64,000 bases of DNA, taken from the NCBI GenBank assembly GCA_000310025.1, contig FN649758.1, forward strand, positions 2,942,510 through 3,006,509, given 5' to 3'. Each line of letters begins with the position of its first letter. Positions within the stretch are counted from its first letter, which is position 1. A program made the translations under genes and the position numbers. Shown piece by piece: positions 24,201-35,400 of this stretch. The notes under the pieces are model-generated. The model had not been told where the DNA came from. It saw only the letters and a list, made by a program, of their open reading frames with translations, and did not search any database. The stretch is from Ectocarpus siliculosus. Lineage: Eukaryota > Sar > Phaeophyceae > Ectocarpales > Ectocarpaceae.

Positions 24201-24489
24201 GAAAATAAATTAAGTCATACGCAGCTGTCATTCGTACGCAAGGAAGTAAGCACAAGATGCCGAACACCCTTAGCAGGATGCAGCGCACCCTTCATGCGAC
24301 TCGCCGAACACCTCACGGAAACTTCGCGCTTGGTGATGTGAGAGCCTGATCCGGTGAGAACCCGGAGTACTCCGTCCCGGCTTTGTAGGGATGCGAGGTC
24401 AATGGTCTAACGACTACGGCATGTACGACTATGGTAACACCCCCCCCCCCGTACTGCTGCGCTGTCGAGCTGGACGGAACGACCGTGCG

Positions 24490-24520
<31 letters not shown>

Positions 24521-25060
24521 CTTCACATCGGTCTCCACTCAGTACCTTCTAATGTCCGTATGTATACTCCACTCAGTACCTTCTAATGTCCGTATGTATA
24601 CTCCACTCAGTCCCTTCTAATGTCCGTATGTGTACTGGTCCAACTGACGGGGACGCCTTCCGTGGTCACACAAGCTTGCGTGCATACAGTACGCATAAAC
24701 ATCGATTCAACCTCCAGCACCTGGGTAATCATAGGTTGGTCGAGTCCGGCAGCCTGCAGCGTTTCCAACACCAAGCGCCGCAGCTTCACAGGGTTCGCGA
24801 CGTCCATTCGGAAGGCCACCGTTTTCCCGATGAACTCTGAAAACACAGGAAAAAAGAAAAAGAAAAGAAAAAAAAGGAAGCCGGATGGTTTGATAATCTA
24901 TATATATCCCAGACTCCCATCTGCAAAGGGGAGGAATCATCATCTGTGGAGGGAAGGAAGATGATGTAAGTAAGTAAGAACGCCCGAACCATGTTCTAGT
25001 GACAAGAGGGGACGCCCCTTTGAAAGGGAGTGGGGAGATAGGGATTGGGGGCACATCCAA

Positions 25061-25094
<34 letters not shown>

Positions 25095-28000
25095 ATCTGG
25101 ATGGTTCGCAGTGTTGTCGCCAACCTCCTGCACAAAAAACAAGCGAAAAACTCTGAGGTACACCCCCATGCCCCGGCATGCCTCTTCAAAACGTTCTCTA
25201 TCCCCCCTGTCTCTGCCTCGTCTGTCCCTCGGTACTCACTGTCCACGATCTCGTAAAACTTGGTCTTGTAGAGGATAGGGCTGTCCTCCAAAGCCAGGAG
25301 CGCCAACAGCTGTGAGCGAAGAACAAGAGAGAGAGAGAGAGACGACGACGGCACCCCAAGAAACGACATAAAGGGCAAGAAGGGGCGGCACAAGATGGGG
25401 AGGAAAGGGCGACACCCGGATCGGAAAAAATGTCATGTTCCCGGTCAAAAGCTTAAAAACAAAAAAAGTGGTGTACCATCAAGAACACCGTCGTCAACTG
25501 GGACCCATGGTAAAAACCGTAAAGATGTGGTACCATACATAAAACATTTCAGTAACAGCAGTACCCGTGCAGTGGCAGGTTGCAGGGGAGGGTACACCGT
25601 GCAGTTTGCAAGGGTAAGGTGCGAGTTTAACATAATTTTTGTACGTAAAATTTCTGCATCTCTTTCTCTCACACCAATCAAGTTTTAATCTTCCAATAAA
25701 AAGCGGCCGTCCACCAGCAGTGGATAGGGCTCTAGGGTATCCATCCGCCGCGCAACAGAGAGGATCCTTCGAAAAGGTGTCCTCATGTCTCGCACCAACG
25801 GCACGATGCGAGCCGTCGTGAAGGGGTCAACCGGCATGCTATGGTACGGTATGGTAAACAGCAGGGATTGGTACGACAAAAAAAAAACATGACCACCCAC
25901 GCACACCGCTATTCGGGGAAAGAGACGACACCACCGCAGAAGTAGTGCCGCGGGCCACTACTGCTGTGTAGCGAAACCCCGGCACAACACTCTTGCTGCA
26001 AGATAAAAACCAAAACAAAATCCACAAAACGCCTTCCCTAGACCTCGAATCCTGCGGACCCCCCTGCATCCGCGCTCTCCTACACGTCACATCAAATATT
26101 CTTTCAGCAACCCCCCCGCGCGACCGCCAGGTCTCGTACTTCCCCTACAAGACAGATAATCCCCTGCTGCCGGAACTCAACGTGTGGTATACGGCTCGGA
26201 AAAAGTGGCGCGGGATATGATACGGTACGGGATGTATGTATAGGTATGGGATGGGATACGGTAAACTCACATCATCCCTCTCCACAGAGGCCATGCCGTC
26301 TTCCCCCAGAAGTGCGCTCAGCCCTGAGTTCTGAGCAAGCTCCCCCAACACTCCCGGCTCCGCAAACTGGCTGATGAACTGGTGTTTGTGCACAACCAGG
26401 ACAACAAAGGAAAATATATTATATATATATAGAGAGAGAGGATTAGGGATGGACTGGCAGCGTGGGACAGAGAGGGGAGGAGAGGTTCCTCGCGTGAGGA
26501 TCGACCCGCATTCACCAGGGGAAAGGCGAACCACGCTTTGCGCACCACAATATCGCGGTTGTATCAAACATCAGGTCTTAGAAAGCTCAGGCCATTGCAG
26601 CGCTGGAAGCGCAAACGCGGGTCGTTCGTGAATTGGTCGAAAAGTTGATGTAAGAGGGCGGTACGCGGTCTACATCGGGTGAACGTCACAAAAAAGGCAT
26701 TTTCTGCTGTATGCACCCCGTATATGCTTCCGAAAGCGAGACTTCCAAAAATCGAACGTCTTGACATCAAGTGGTACCCGCTTCACATCCAGTCAAGGTG
26801 TCGCCGAGCGCTACCCAGCCGCCCCCTTGCACAGGTCTGCCCTCCTCCCGGCCGCACCCTCACTTGCCTGCCCTGTCCCCTATCCCCGGTCATGGCCGGA
26901 AAACCGGGGTTTCGGCCCCCAACACTTGAATTCAATGAATAAAATAATTTGCGGACGAAATAACGCCCCGGCCTCCCTCTCTCGGATTGTCCGGAATAAT
27001 CTGTGACCCCGAATCTACTACCCCCGGATCACTGCGAAGATCATCACCTGGGATGACGCCCCCTCTCACCACCATCACGTCGTCACGTTGCCGTGTCCGC
27101 GCGAGAACGGCGACTTGTTCCTCCTCTTCTTCTAGATAACTCGTCCGGCAAACAACACGAACCCATCAGGACCGCCTACGCATGATTTCAAGAGTATCTA
27201 GAAAAATAATAGGGAGGGGGCACGCAGACCCTATCCCTAACCCCAAAGCACGGATTGAAAACTTTACCCCATATGTTTGCTTAAATCAATTAGGCTGCGT
27301 AGACAACTGAACCCATCACAGCCAGTCAAGACCCAACCACCACCAACAGCAGCAGCAGCAAAACCAGGAAAAATACGCAATCAACGGCCACACCCAGCAA
27401 GTACCCCAACGGCACCAGCGACACGGGCAACGAAGACGACGGAACCGGTCCCATCTTCCGCGCCCACCTGCTCGTCCTTGATGGTCTCCAGAAACATGTC
27501 GATGACGTTGGTGCCCAACTCCGAAAGGCTCAGCTGCGACAGGTCCATGTCAGCAACCTGCGCCAGTATCGAGCTGGAAAAGGAAGGTAAGGGGTGGGAA
27601 AAACGCCATACTTACGTGACATACGTCTGCTTAACGAAGAAAGAAAACAGGATGTCCAACACGTTGCAGACTTTACCAATCGTCGTGGATATAGCTTGCG
27701 CGAGTAGACTAAAGGGTACAACTGTTCATGTATCGCAAGAGAGCATTTTTTCGACATCCGAAGCGAGAATGAAAAATCGCGCGCGACAAACGTTCGGCAG
27801 TGTTATGCATGGCACGTCCGAAGGGAAAACGAGTAGATCGACCTAACCGACACAGAATGAGACTCTGAGCGCGCGCACGCACCCGAAACCAGCAACAATA
27901 CACTCAGGGAGGCAAACGGACACAGTAGAGACGTTGGTAGACACGTGTGTTCCGGAGAACAGCCTGGTCACAGGGCCCCAGATGATTGTCCCAAACGGCG

Positions 28001-29207
28001 TTTTCCGTAGCCGCCGCCTTGAGACTCAAGTATTTTTCGTTGGCGGATGGCGCTGCCCATGCCAACAACAAAACACACACGGACACTTTCATTGGCCAGC
28101 CGGCTAGCGCGGTCGATGCTAACAACAACTAAATACACCCACACGGGTCGATGCTAGTAAAAAAACACACACGCATAAAACATACGCGCGAGCCTGACAC
28201 AACTATTCGGCATCGTATGGCCGTCGTCCGGGGAAGCACCGCTGCCTACTCTACGGAAGCAAGGGCCCAGAGCTCTATTGGGAACAAGGTGGAACCCTCC
28301 TTCATGCGCGGTGTGTGTGTCTCTTGTTCAACCCTTCTCACCCGACTTCGTCCCCGATGCCGCCGCCCGCCCCGTCTCCCCGGTCCATCCCGGTGGCCTT
28401 ATTCAACAGGGATGCGAACTCCCCCTTCTGTGTAACCGTCGAGACGGAAAGACAGGCAGGGGGGCACGCAGACGGGGCAAGAGGGTCGAGTCGGGGCAAA
28501 AAACATGGAACACCAAAACACGTGCTGTACTTGACACGTGCACGATACCAGCCAGGGCACCGCATGGAGGACACCCGTAGGAACCAAGCAGGGAAAAATG
28601 GCTACGTCTTCGGGGTAAGGAAAGCTAACAAGAGTAAATGCTGCGATTCTGGAACGTAGAGGACCCGCGTGCATGGCGCTTGGAAGTCACCAGCCCCAAC
28701 ACATGCCATCCACGGCAAGACTCTTTGGGGTCTATACTCTTCTATACTCTTCTTCCCTTCTGATGACGACCACTGACGTGCTGCTCACGAGAGCCTACGG
28801 CTGAAGTTGTCCAACGCTGCTCGATAGTGGAAAGATGCTGCACAACTTGTGCGGGTAGCAGCAACAGCAGCCTCGGGAGTTACGCATCGCTACAATAGCA
28901 ATACCATCACCTTGTGCCACGTCCCTCCCGTACGACATGGATCTACCGTCAAAAGGCTCATTCGATTTTCTTTGTACGCTCAAGAAAAAAAACGAGAGAG
29001 TGGCCTCCTCCACCGTCTGCAAACGGCGGCCAGTGCGGCTATATGACAACGACGCCCAGTCAGAGTATTGCTCACATCCTCCTTCTTTCCGACGTCGACG
29101 CCCCACAGCTTCCCGGCGCTGACGCACACCGCCGAGAGCAGCACCAGGCTCACCACCACGCACAAGCTCCTCCTCATCCCCCGCATCGCGCCCATCATCA
29201 TCATCAT
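21274..29207 (-). CDS. Signal-peptide protein with STI1-like helical segments (3' end unresolved)
   Basis: Nine phase-matched exons: 29207-29076, 28427-28342, 27573-27468, 26378-26271, 25309-25240, 24836-24721, 23510-23430, 22556-22485, 21366-21274, giving 288 residues with the frame still open at the last donor (GAG|GTAAGG). Exon 1 has an N-terminal signal: MMMMMGAMRGMRR, a hydrophobic core LCVVVSLVLLSAVCVSA, then GKLWGVD, so the product probably enters the ER or another membrane-bound compartment. The rest is acidic and helical. The late exons (MAQQIKAMASDPAVIEQ; EDPEMMEQIIAEIMKDPALA) resemble the DP-rich STI1/HOP-type motifs of chaperone co-factors, but the match is loose and no specific family is claimed. 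The seventh exon ends in a repeated donor. Introns carry a truncated LINE, a pentamer satellite and other repeats. Downstream exons below 21274 were not found. Confidence 0.7.
21645..22017 (+). mobile_element. 5'-truncated copy of the LINE at 54.6-58.2 kb
   Basis: This stretch aligns with the 3' end of the LINE (about 57810-58190): shared GTGTTCATGTAGTC, ACAGGGAGATGTTTGAG, AGACTAGGGAAGACATTTTT, GAGCCACCTTTGGCAAAGTA and the tail AGAGTACGCCCCC-type end (here TGAGTACGCCCCCCC). It covers only the last ~100 codons and 3' UTR, with frame-breaking changes, so it is a dead fragment. It is antisense to the host gene, in the intron between the exons at 22485 and 21366. Confidence 0.85.
22562..22586. 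repeat. (GTACC)n short tandem repeat
   Basis: Five near-perfect GTACC units lie directly beside the acceptor of the exon 22556-22485 (minus-strand gene). The repeat forms part of that intron's 3' end, where a pyrimidine tract would be expected. Confidence 0.7.
22630..22979. repeat. (GAGAG)n pentamer satellite containing a gap
   Basis: A purine array of AGAGG units with rare point changes covers 22630-22815 and reappears as GTGGA/GAGGA-type units at 22925-22978 after the 100-N gap. It lies in an intron of the minus-strand gene. All long Glu/Arg or Ser/Leu/Pro frames here are repeat translation. The true array length is unknown. Confidence 0.9.
22824..22923. other. Assembly gap (100 N)
   Basis: Exactly 100 N inside the pentamer satellite; the real size is unknown. 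Confidence 1.
23325..23446 (-). repeat. 30-bp minisatellite repeating an exon end and its splice donor
   Basis: On the minus strand the exon 23510-23430 ends GTGATAGAGCAG and is followed by GTGAGAAAGAAGGCC. This 30-bp block is repeated so that GAGCAG|GTGAGA occurs four times, with exon ends at 23430, 23400, 23370 and 23340. One unit differs by one base (GCC to ACC). The period is ten codons and the frame is open throughout, so use of a later donor would add one to three copies of VRKKAAVIEQ without changing frame. Confidence 0.85.
24298..24450 (+). mobile_element. 5'-truncated LINE-family 3' tail
   Basis: This ~150-bp element pairs with 5164-5317 across its length and ends in GGTAACACCCCCCCCCC. 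It contains CTCCGTCCCGGCTTTGTA, GGGATGCGAGGTCAATGG and TCTAACGACTACGGCATG, the same order as the LINE tail near 58110-58170. It sits in an intron of the minus-strand signal-peptide gene, antisense to it. No target duplication was identified. Confidence 0.65.
24488..24520. repeat. (GTT)n microsatellite
   Basis: About eleven GTT units lie between the retroelement tail and the 34-bp tandem repeat. Confidence 0.85.
24535..24637. repeat. 34-bp tandem repeat, three copies
   Basis: Three copies of a unit beginning CTCCACTCAGTACC and containing TTCTAATGTCCGTATGT. Only the third differs noticeably (CCC for ACC, GTGTA for GTATA). It lies in the intron just 3' of the exon 24836-24721 of the minus-strand gene. 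Confidence 0.85.
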
Positions 29208-32200
29208 CGTGATCGAGGCTGTCGAAAAACGTTCCGCCCAAAAATTGAGCCCGCCCGTTGAAAGGTTTTACGTCCCCCACGTGTTGTCACTGCGCTTGTG
29301 GTTTTAAGGCTGGAGAGGAGGGCAGGACACGGGGCAGAGAGAAAGACAGAGTAATAGCGGTTGGACATCAGTGGAACGTATCGACTCGATTCTGCGTGTC
29401 CACTTCATTCTTGCCTCTATATCGTGTGCCTGTGCACTGGTGGTGGTTGCGTGGCACGGCTGGAGACGAGGATGGGCAATGAGCAGGAGAGCCGGCGGCA
29501 GGATATCTAGTTCGCGAGTACGGGTTGCATGGACTGCAGCTGCAACGTGCGCGCGGAGACCTACTTCTGAAGTAGCATGTGAGCAAGAAACTCATAGACC
29601 CTACGTAGGGGGCGGGGGGGGCAGCGACACAAACCACGCCTAGCACCCATTGGACAATGGACAGGCATCGTCGTCGCCTTGGCATACGAGCTCGCAGCAG
29701 TAGTGGCCGCCATACACGGAAAGGATTCGCCTACGCGTGTTCACCAGAAAAACAACCTTGGTGGGCCGGCCCAAACCTTGACTTTCTGACGTCATATCAT
29801 CTATAATTTGTAGCAGCACCGCTCTACTGGTCTTAAAGAGGTAGATGTTGTCTATGTTGGGGAGAGTAAGGTCTGGGCTGGAACCTCGCATCTCACGGAG
29901 CATGCAGATTGCCATGCTGTGGGGTAGGTAGGCCTGTGGGGTTTCCCATGCCCTAGTCTTTCCACATCATACCGTAATAGTGTGAGAGATGGCACCCGTC
30001 GGAGAGATGAGCACCCTGGGTGCGCAAAGTAAAGCAAGAACGACATGGACAATTTTGTACTTCCGCACCGGGGTGTGGATAGATCGCACCCCGGTGCACC
30101 CGATTGCACAAAACCCGATGGACGCGATACAGAGGCCACGACGACCGTTCATATCAGAGTGTTGCCCGGATTATCCCCTCAACCACAAGCGAAAGGTACC
30201 CACATGTACCTCATTGCAACGGCTCAAAACGCTGCCCGGTCATACCTCACATAAAACAGGTACCCACCTGTATTTACGTACTACAAATCGAAAACTCGCC
30301 CAGGCCTACCTGCGGATCACTCGATCTTGGATTTGGGGTAGGAGAGATCGCATCCGGTTGCGATGTCTCCGACCTCAAATACAAGGATTGAGTGCTCCCG
30401 AGGTGGGCCTCGGCCACTTTTTGAGCTGCAGTAGTTGGGTAGTACATGAAGGTACCTCCTACGTGTGGAGGTGGGACCGGACGCTCTATAATCTAGTGGA
30501 ATAAGGAAAACATGGGTACCATTCACATGTGGTGAGGGGATCATTGGGGCAACACCTTAAAAGAGTCGGTCGCGGTCTCAGTATCGCACCTATTGGGGTT
30601 ATCGCACCGGAAAGTGTGAATACAGCACCGCCGTATGCATAGTACCAGTATATTTGTAAAAACCGCCGTTTGTATTATTTGGGCATCGCACCCATCGATA
30701 GATCGCATCGGGGTGCCGTGAAAAAGCTAGAACGATATGAATTCTCAAGTTTGTTGCCGCGCCTGGGTCGGAGAGATCACACCGGGGTGCGCGAAAAAAG
30801 CCAACAAGAAATCATATCAACACCCCCTTGCCCCCGGTGTATCTCTACTGCAAGTACGGAGCTCTGCTGACATGACTCCAACACATCCCGTTCGACTGCT
30901 GTGGTAATGTTTCGAATGGGTATTGTAGTCTTTCTGTGTTTGTACTTACGTACATAACAACAACACTTCGATCGGTGGAGTTTCAGCTCTCATCAACATT
31001 ACAGCGGGGAGAAAAAAGGTCGCACCACAAAGTGGAAATATGCGACCGTGCGAAATATCCTCCTGGTGATCGAGGTGACTCTGCGTCGCGGCTTCACAAC
31101 AACTGCAGGATGAAACAGCCGTGGCAGTTGCCATTTAGTGTGCTGCTGCAGAAGCGCTGTGCCGTGCCTACGAAAGCAACAGCAGCACTAGTGAACCAAC
31201 AACAACTATTCTATTGCTGTGAGCGTGATGCTGGTGGCGCCTTGCACGAACGACTGCGCTCACTCTCTGCGGATAAGGATCAGAACAGCGACTTGCCTCG
31301 AGCGATACAATCTGAATCTACCGCGGATGCTCGGCAGTTGTCTGCGGCTGCTTGCGCTGCCCTGAAGCGGGTGGGATTACTGCGTGGCGTTGCGGGCCGT
31401 AAAACCGATGAACAGATACTAGGTGCAGGGCAAGGACGCGTCTTTCTTTTGAGTATTGGCACTTGGAAAAACTACGACACCCGACGGGGTACTACACCCC
31501 GACCGAACTGACAGAAATACGCCCCACGGACGCGGAGCAATCGACTTCCTCCATGGACGCTCCCTGCCGTGTTGAAGAAAGAGAAGAGAGTGACGAAGCA
31601 CACTCTAGACAAGAACGGAACAAACACGTGAGGCAACCACAGGCATAGAAGGCAGTGATAGATGGCGTGCTAAATCTGGGGGAAGGTGGCGGCAGAGCAA
31701 CCTACAGCGAAGGCCCAGCTGCTATATGTGCGGGGACAGCGGGGAGCTTCAACTGCACCGCACGTATGTGGCGTTCAGCTGTCGAGAGACAAGTGGCCCA
31801 ACCAACACCACCTCTCTCTCCCAATCTCTACCCACAGGCCACCAAAGCCACCGATACGCACGCAGAGCCGAACTGCTGGACGCCTCATGCCCAAAACCTG
31901 TGTCAATGATGTCTACTGGTGCGTGCTGCGAGAGTAACCGGAAGCTAGCGCACCCGGCTACGGTTGTACATGTGCACGCGGAAGGCTGCAACCACCACTC
32001 GAATACTGGTTACTTTTTCTCACCTTATGAGGACGGCTGTCCGATATCGTCGACGCTAGTTCGAGGGCAAGGAGCGGAAGCAGTGCGTAGAATAACAACA
32101 ACAGCAGCAGCGCAGTGGCAGGGCCTCGTGGTGGTTGATGATGTCCCGAAAACACGTGTCCCAACCCACACGCCTGCCATGAGTGCCCTCCCCCTATGAT

Positions 32201-32483
32201 ATTCCGAAACCCCCCTCTACGTGGATTACGTAGATCAAGTACAGCAGTAGATGCGTGGGTAGATGCGTAGATGCTCTGGCTCTCGAACACAGGTTCAGTT
32301 TGCGGTTCAGCGCCCACGTGGGATTTTTCTCGTTTTCTCTCGAACAGAAGTACTCAAACGCAACCCACCACCCACCACCACACCACACCACAATACTTCG
32401 CTCAATCCCACTCTTCAACAACGCGTCCGAAGCTACGCCAGAACAGCAATCCACTTAGCAGAGAGGAGGATACAAGAAGCAGC
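29208..32483. other. Intergenic between divergent genes
   Basis: This is the shared upstream region of the signal-peptide gene (-) and PEP carboxykinase (+). It holds the fold-back cluster at 29990-30800. A 191-codon frame at 30936-31511 is followed in another frame by open sequence to about 31648; composition is partly coding-like but no motif is recognised, and it may be a decayed gene. The last ~300 bases have AC-rich sequence and lead to the ATG in context GAAGCAGCATGT, suiting a 5' UTR. No clear TATA box is seen for either gene. Confidence 0.45.
29990..30800. repeat. Cluster of fold-back (hairpin) repeats
   Basis: The core GGAGAGATCGCACCGGGGTGCG, or parts of it, recurs at about 29999, 30080, 30338, 30690 and 30772. 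The fullest copy, 30318-30394, is a 77-nt imperfect inverted repeat running from CACTCGATC to GATTGAGTG with arms about 80% alike. Paired GGTACC-containing motifs are scattered at 30195, 30259, 30451 and 30514. The pattern fits decayed fold-back or MITE-type elements; no coding sequence is associated. Confidence 0.55.
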
Positions 32484-35400
32484 ATGTCGGCGATGATGGC
32501 GTTGGCTCCGGTGCGCATCACTGGCCTACGAGCAGCAGCAGCAGCAGCAGCTTCGTCTCGTCGAGCGGTCAAGATCGGGGCGGCGGCAGCGACAGCACGG
32601 CTGGGCAAAACGGCGTCTCTTGCCACCGTCAGCTCGCTCGGCATCGACAAGGCAACGGGCATCACCAAGCCGGTAGGCCCGATGTGTATAGCTCAAGCTT
32701 AGAGGGAGCCTTTGTTCCTCGCGTCCAAGACATACTCCGGGTGTTGCACTTTTTTTGGGCTCCCGGGACAACTTGCTGCGGAGAGCCAGCGTACCCGCCG
32801 GCAGCCAACTGGAGTGTACATATTTTCGCCGCAGGACAGCTAGGTTGTATGTCGGGATCGCTGGCATGCTTGCTGAGGCAAGGATCTTGAACAGCTAGAA
32901 GCTTTTACGGGGGTTCCCCTTGTACTCCTCGCCAGCATCGTAATTGCGCGTTTTTGGCCCATGGGTTGCGGAAGGTGCAAGTTGCAGTGTGAGGTTACCC
33001 CGGGTAGAACAACGAAGAGAACATCAATGTTGCGCTGGTTCCTGGCGTCCGAGGGCGACATATCTTGGTGGTTGGTACCGCAGCCCGCCCCGCTACGGTT
33101 GCAGCATGAATTACTCGTACGTGGGTCGTAGCGCGGTAGGTGTGTGGTCAAACCCGCCGCCACCGCGCTGTGTTGAGTGTGCTTTCCGCAGAACATGGTT
33201 GCAGCATCTGCCCGTGGAATGTTTCCAGAGCGTCTCTGGAAACATGCGTATGGGCCTACGCAAAAGCTTGCCGACGGGATGTGCACACCGTTCACCCATA
33301 TTAGAACGTTGGTAAACAGGCCACTGTCGTACGTAGCTCTTAGCGTACTCAATGTCTTTGTCCGTATCTCCTGCAAGGTTGGGGGGGGGAGGAGGGCTAT
33401 CTGCTTATCGAGGGTATATGTACATGTCCTCGCGCATGCGCTCGAACAGGCCATATTGTCAAAACTTTGTATGAGTTGAATTCAGGTGCGGGAAAGGATA
33501 CGTGATGACAGCTGACGCTGAAATTGCTCCATCACCCCCCCCGCTCATCCCGAAAGTTTTCGGTCTCTTCGTCAATGGGTTCTCCTGAGAACAGATTGCA
33601 TCATCTATACTACTGTAGACTGTGCGAGGAAATATATATATGAGGGGAAAAGGAGATAAGATCCGTGAAGATATACCAATAGACTCCGCCGTGCCCGACA
33701 TCATGAGACAGGGCCGAATCTTCTCCCGATTGCCGGTCTACAGTTGCACTGGGATTGCGTCATAATCGTTGCCAGAGTAACACCTCTCGAGGCGTCCTTC
33801 ACCTACATGATCACATGCCCTCTGCCACGCTTATGTCGCTATAATTTAGCGTAGTAGTTTGGATTTGACGCAAAATATTAAAGGCTATTGTTATCGACCA
33901 AAAAAACATGAAAAAAAAACGGAACCGTGTTGTCTTGAACATACATGGAGGCGTTTTTCCCCGAAAACGTGAAAAGAAGGTGCCGGGATTTTTTTGGGGC
34001 TTGCTACTTTCACGAATCCGTGTTTTTGACAGAAGCATCGGATAAGCGCACCGCGGGCGCTGTAACATCACTGAGAACGCTAGAAAGGCCTGCCAGACTC
34101 ACGTCCAGGTCTGTTGTGGAGATGGACAAGCGGCAGAAGCGGCGTTCAGTCCGTTCTTGGCCCAAAACTAGGCATTGCGTGGTTCTCTCGTCTTCAACTG
34201 CTGCTGTTGGTGCTGGGGGATTATTTTCAATCACACATAGCACACACGGAAACAGTAGAACGAGTACAGCAGCAGCACCAAGACCTCCAACGCGCTGATT
34301 CCTTCGGTTCGGCTGTCTATATGATACCATCTCCCGGCGCCGTGCTGCTTCGTTGGTATTGGGTGCTTGGGTGCTGCTTAATAAAGTGTGTGAGAGACGT
34401 GTGCCACCTCACCAAAATGCCGTTGGAAAAAATGCGGCGAGATGATCTGTTTTTGGTCGGACGCATCATCATCAATCCACGGCCCACGGCACCACGCAGC
34501 AGTAGAGCAACAGGACCTCCGACACGCAATTTTTTCGGATTGGCCATCTATATGATGCTGGCCGTCAGCGCGGCTGTCGCCCTATGATTGTTGAGCTCGT
34601 CTACCTTTGGGCAGGTGGTGGTCAAAGATGGGAGTCGCAACCGTGAAAAATGAGCTGGCAAACTGAAGAAATCGCAAGCAACACCCAGGTGGCGACACTT
34701 TGCCCTGCGCCTGTTGTTGCTGAAAACTGAAAACAGCAGGCCAGGTGGACGGGATCTTTCTAAGTGTGTTGTCCTCTGTGTCGGGTGCTGCTCATTGCGC
34801 TTTCACCGCTGCTCTATGGTGAGCAATACCATGTCAACCTGTTGTGTGTCGAGCAAAACGTGTATTCAGGGAAGGACACGTATTTTTCGCGATGACATCA
34901 CGAATAGAACAAGCGAAAGACAATCGGATCTTCTTTTCACCGTTCCGTTTTTTTTTCGTTGCGTTAACAATAGCCCTAAGTCCAACTTTTTTTTCGACCC
35001 GATACTATTCTAACGTGTGTGCTCGTTTTCATGAACCTGTTGAGGCAGTATCACCATCCATGCTAACTTCTTCCAGCTGTGCTTGGTCACGTTGTTGCCC
35101 TCTTGCCTCGCCGGCCTGCAGTCCACCGTACACCACAACCTGCCCTACCCGCAAGTGTTCGAGCACGAGACGAAGAACAAGGAGGGGGAGTCGACCGCCA
35201 ACGGTACGTTCTGCGTGTCCACCGGCCAGTTCACTGGGCGGTCTCCCAAGGACAAGTACTTCGTTCAGCAGGTGTGTGCACCGAACACCGTTCTCCCGGA
35301 AGGGATATTATACTAGTGCGGGACCGGAAATAGGCACAACCCGGGCTCGATCTTCGATGCATGTCTGCGGCAAACTATGGGTTTGCAAGATGCAAGCATT

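Noticed and set aside
25685-25843. Minus-strand open stretch (VDPFTTARIVPLVRDMRTPF) considered as an extra exon
   Set aside because: It has no acceptor or donor, and the neighbouring exons 26378-26271 and 25309-25240 already join in phase without it.
31726-32199. 157-codon plus-strand frame with scattered Cys/His
   Set aside because: Cys and His spacing fits no zinc-finger family, and there are no flanking splice signals or homology.
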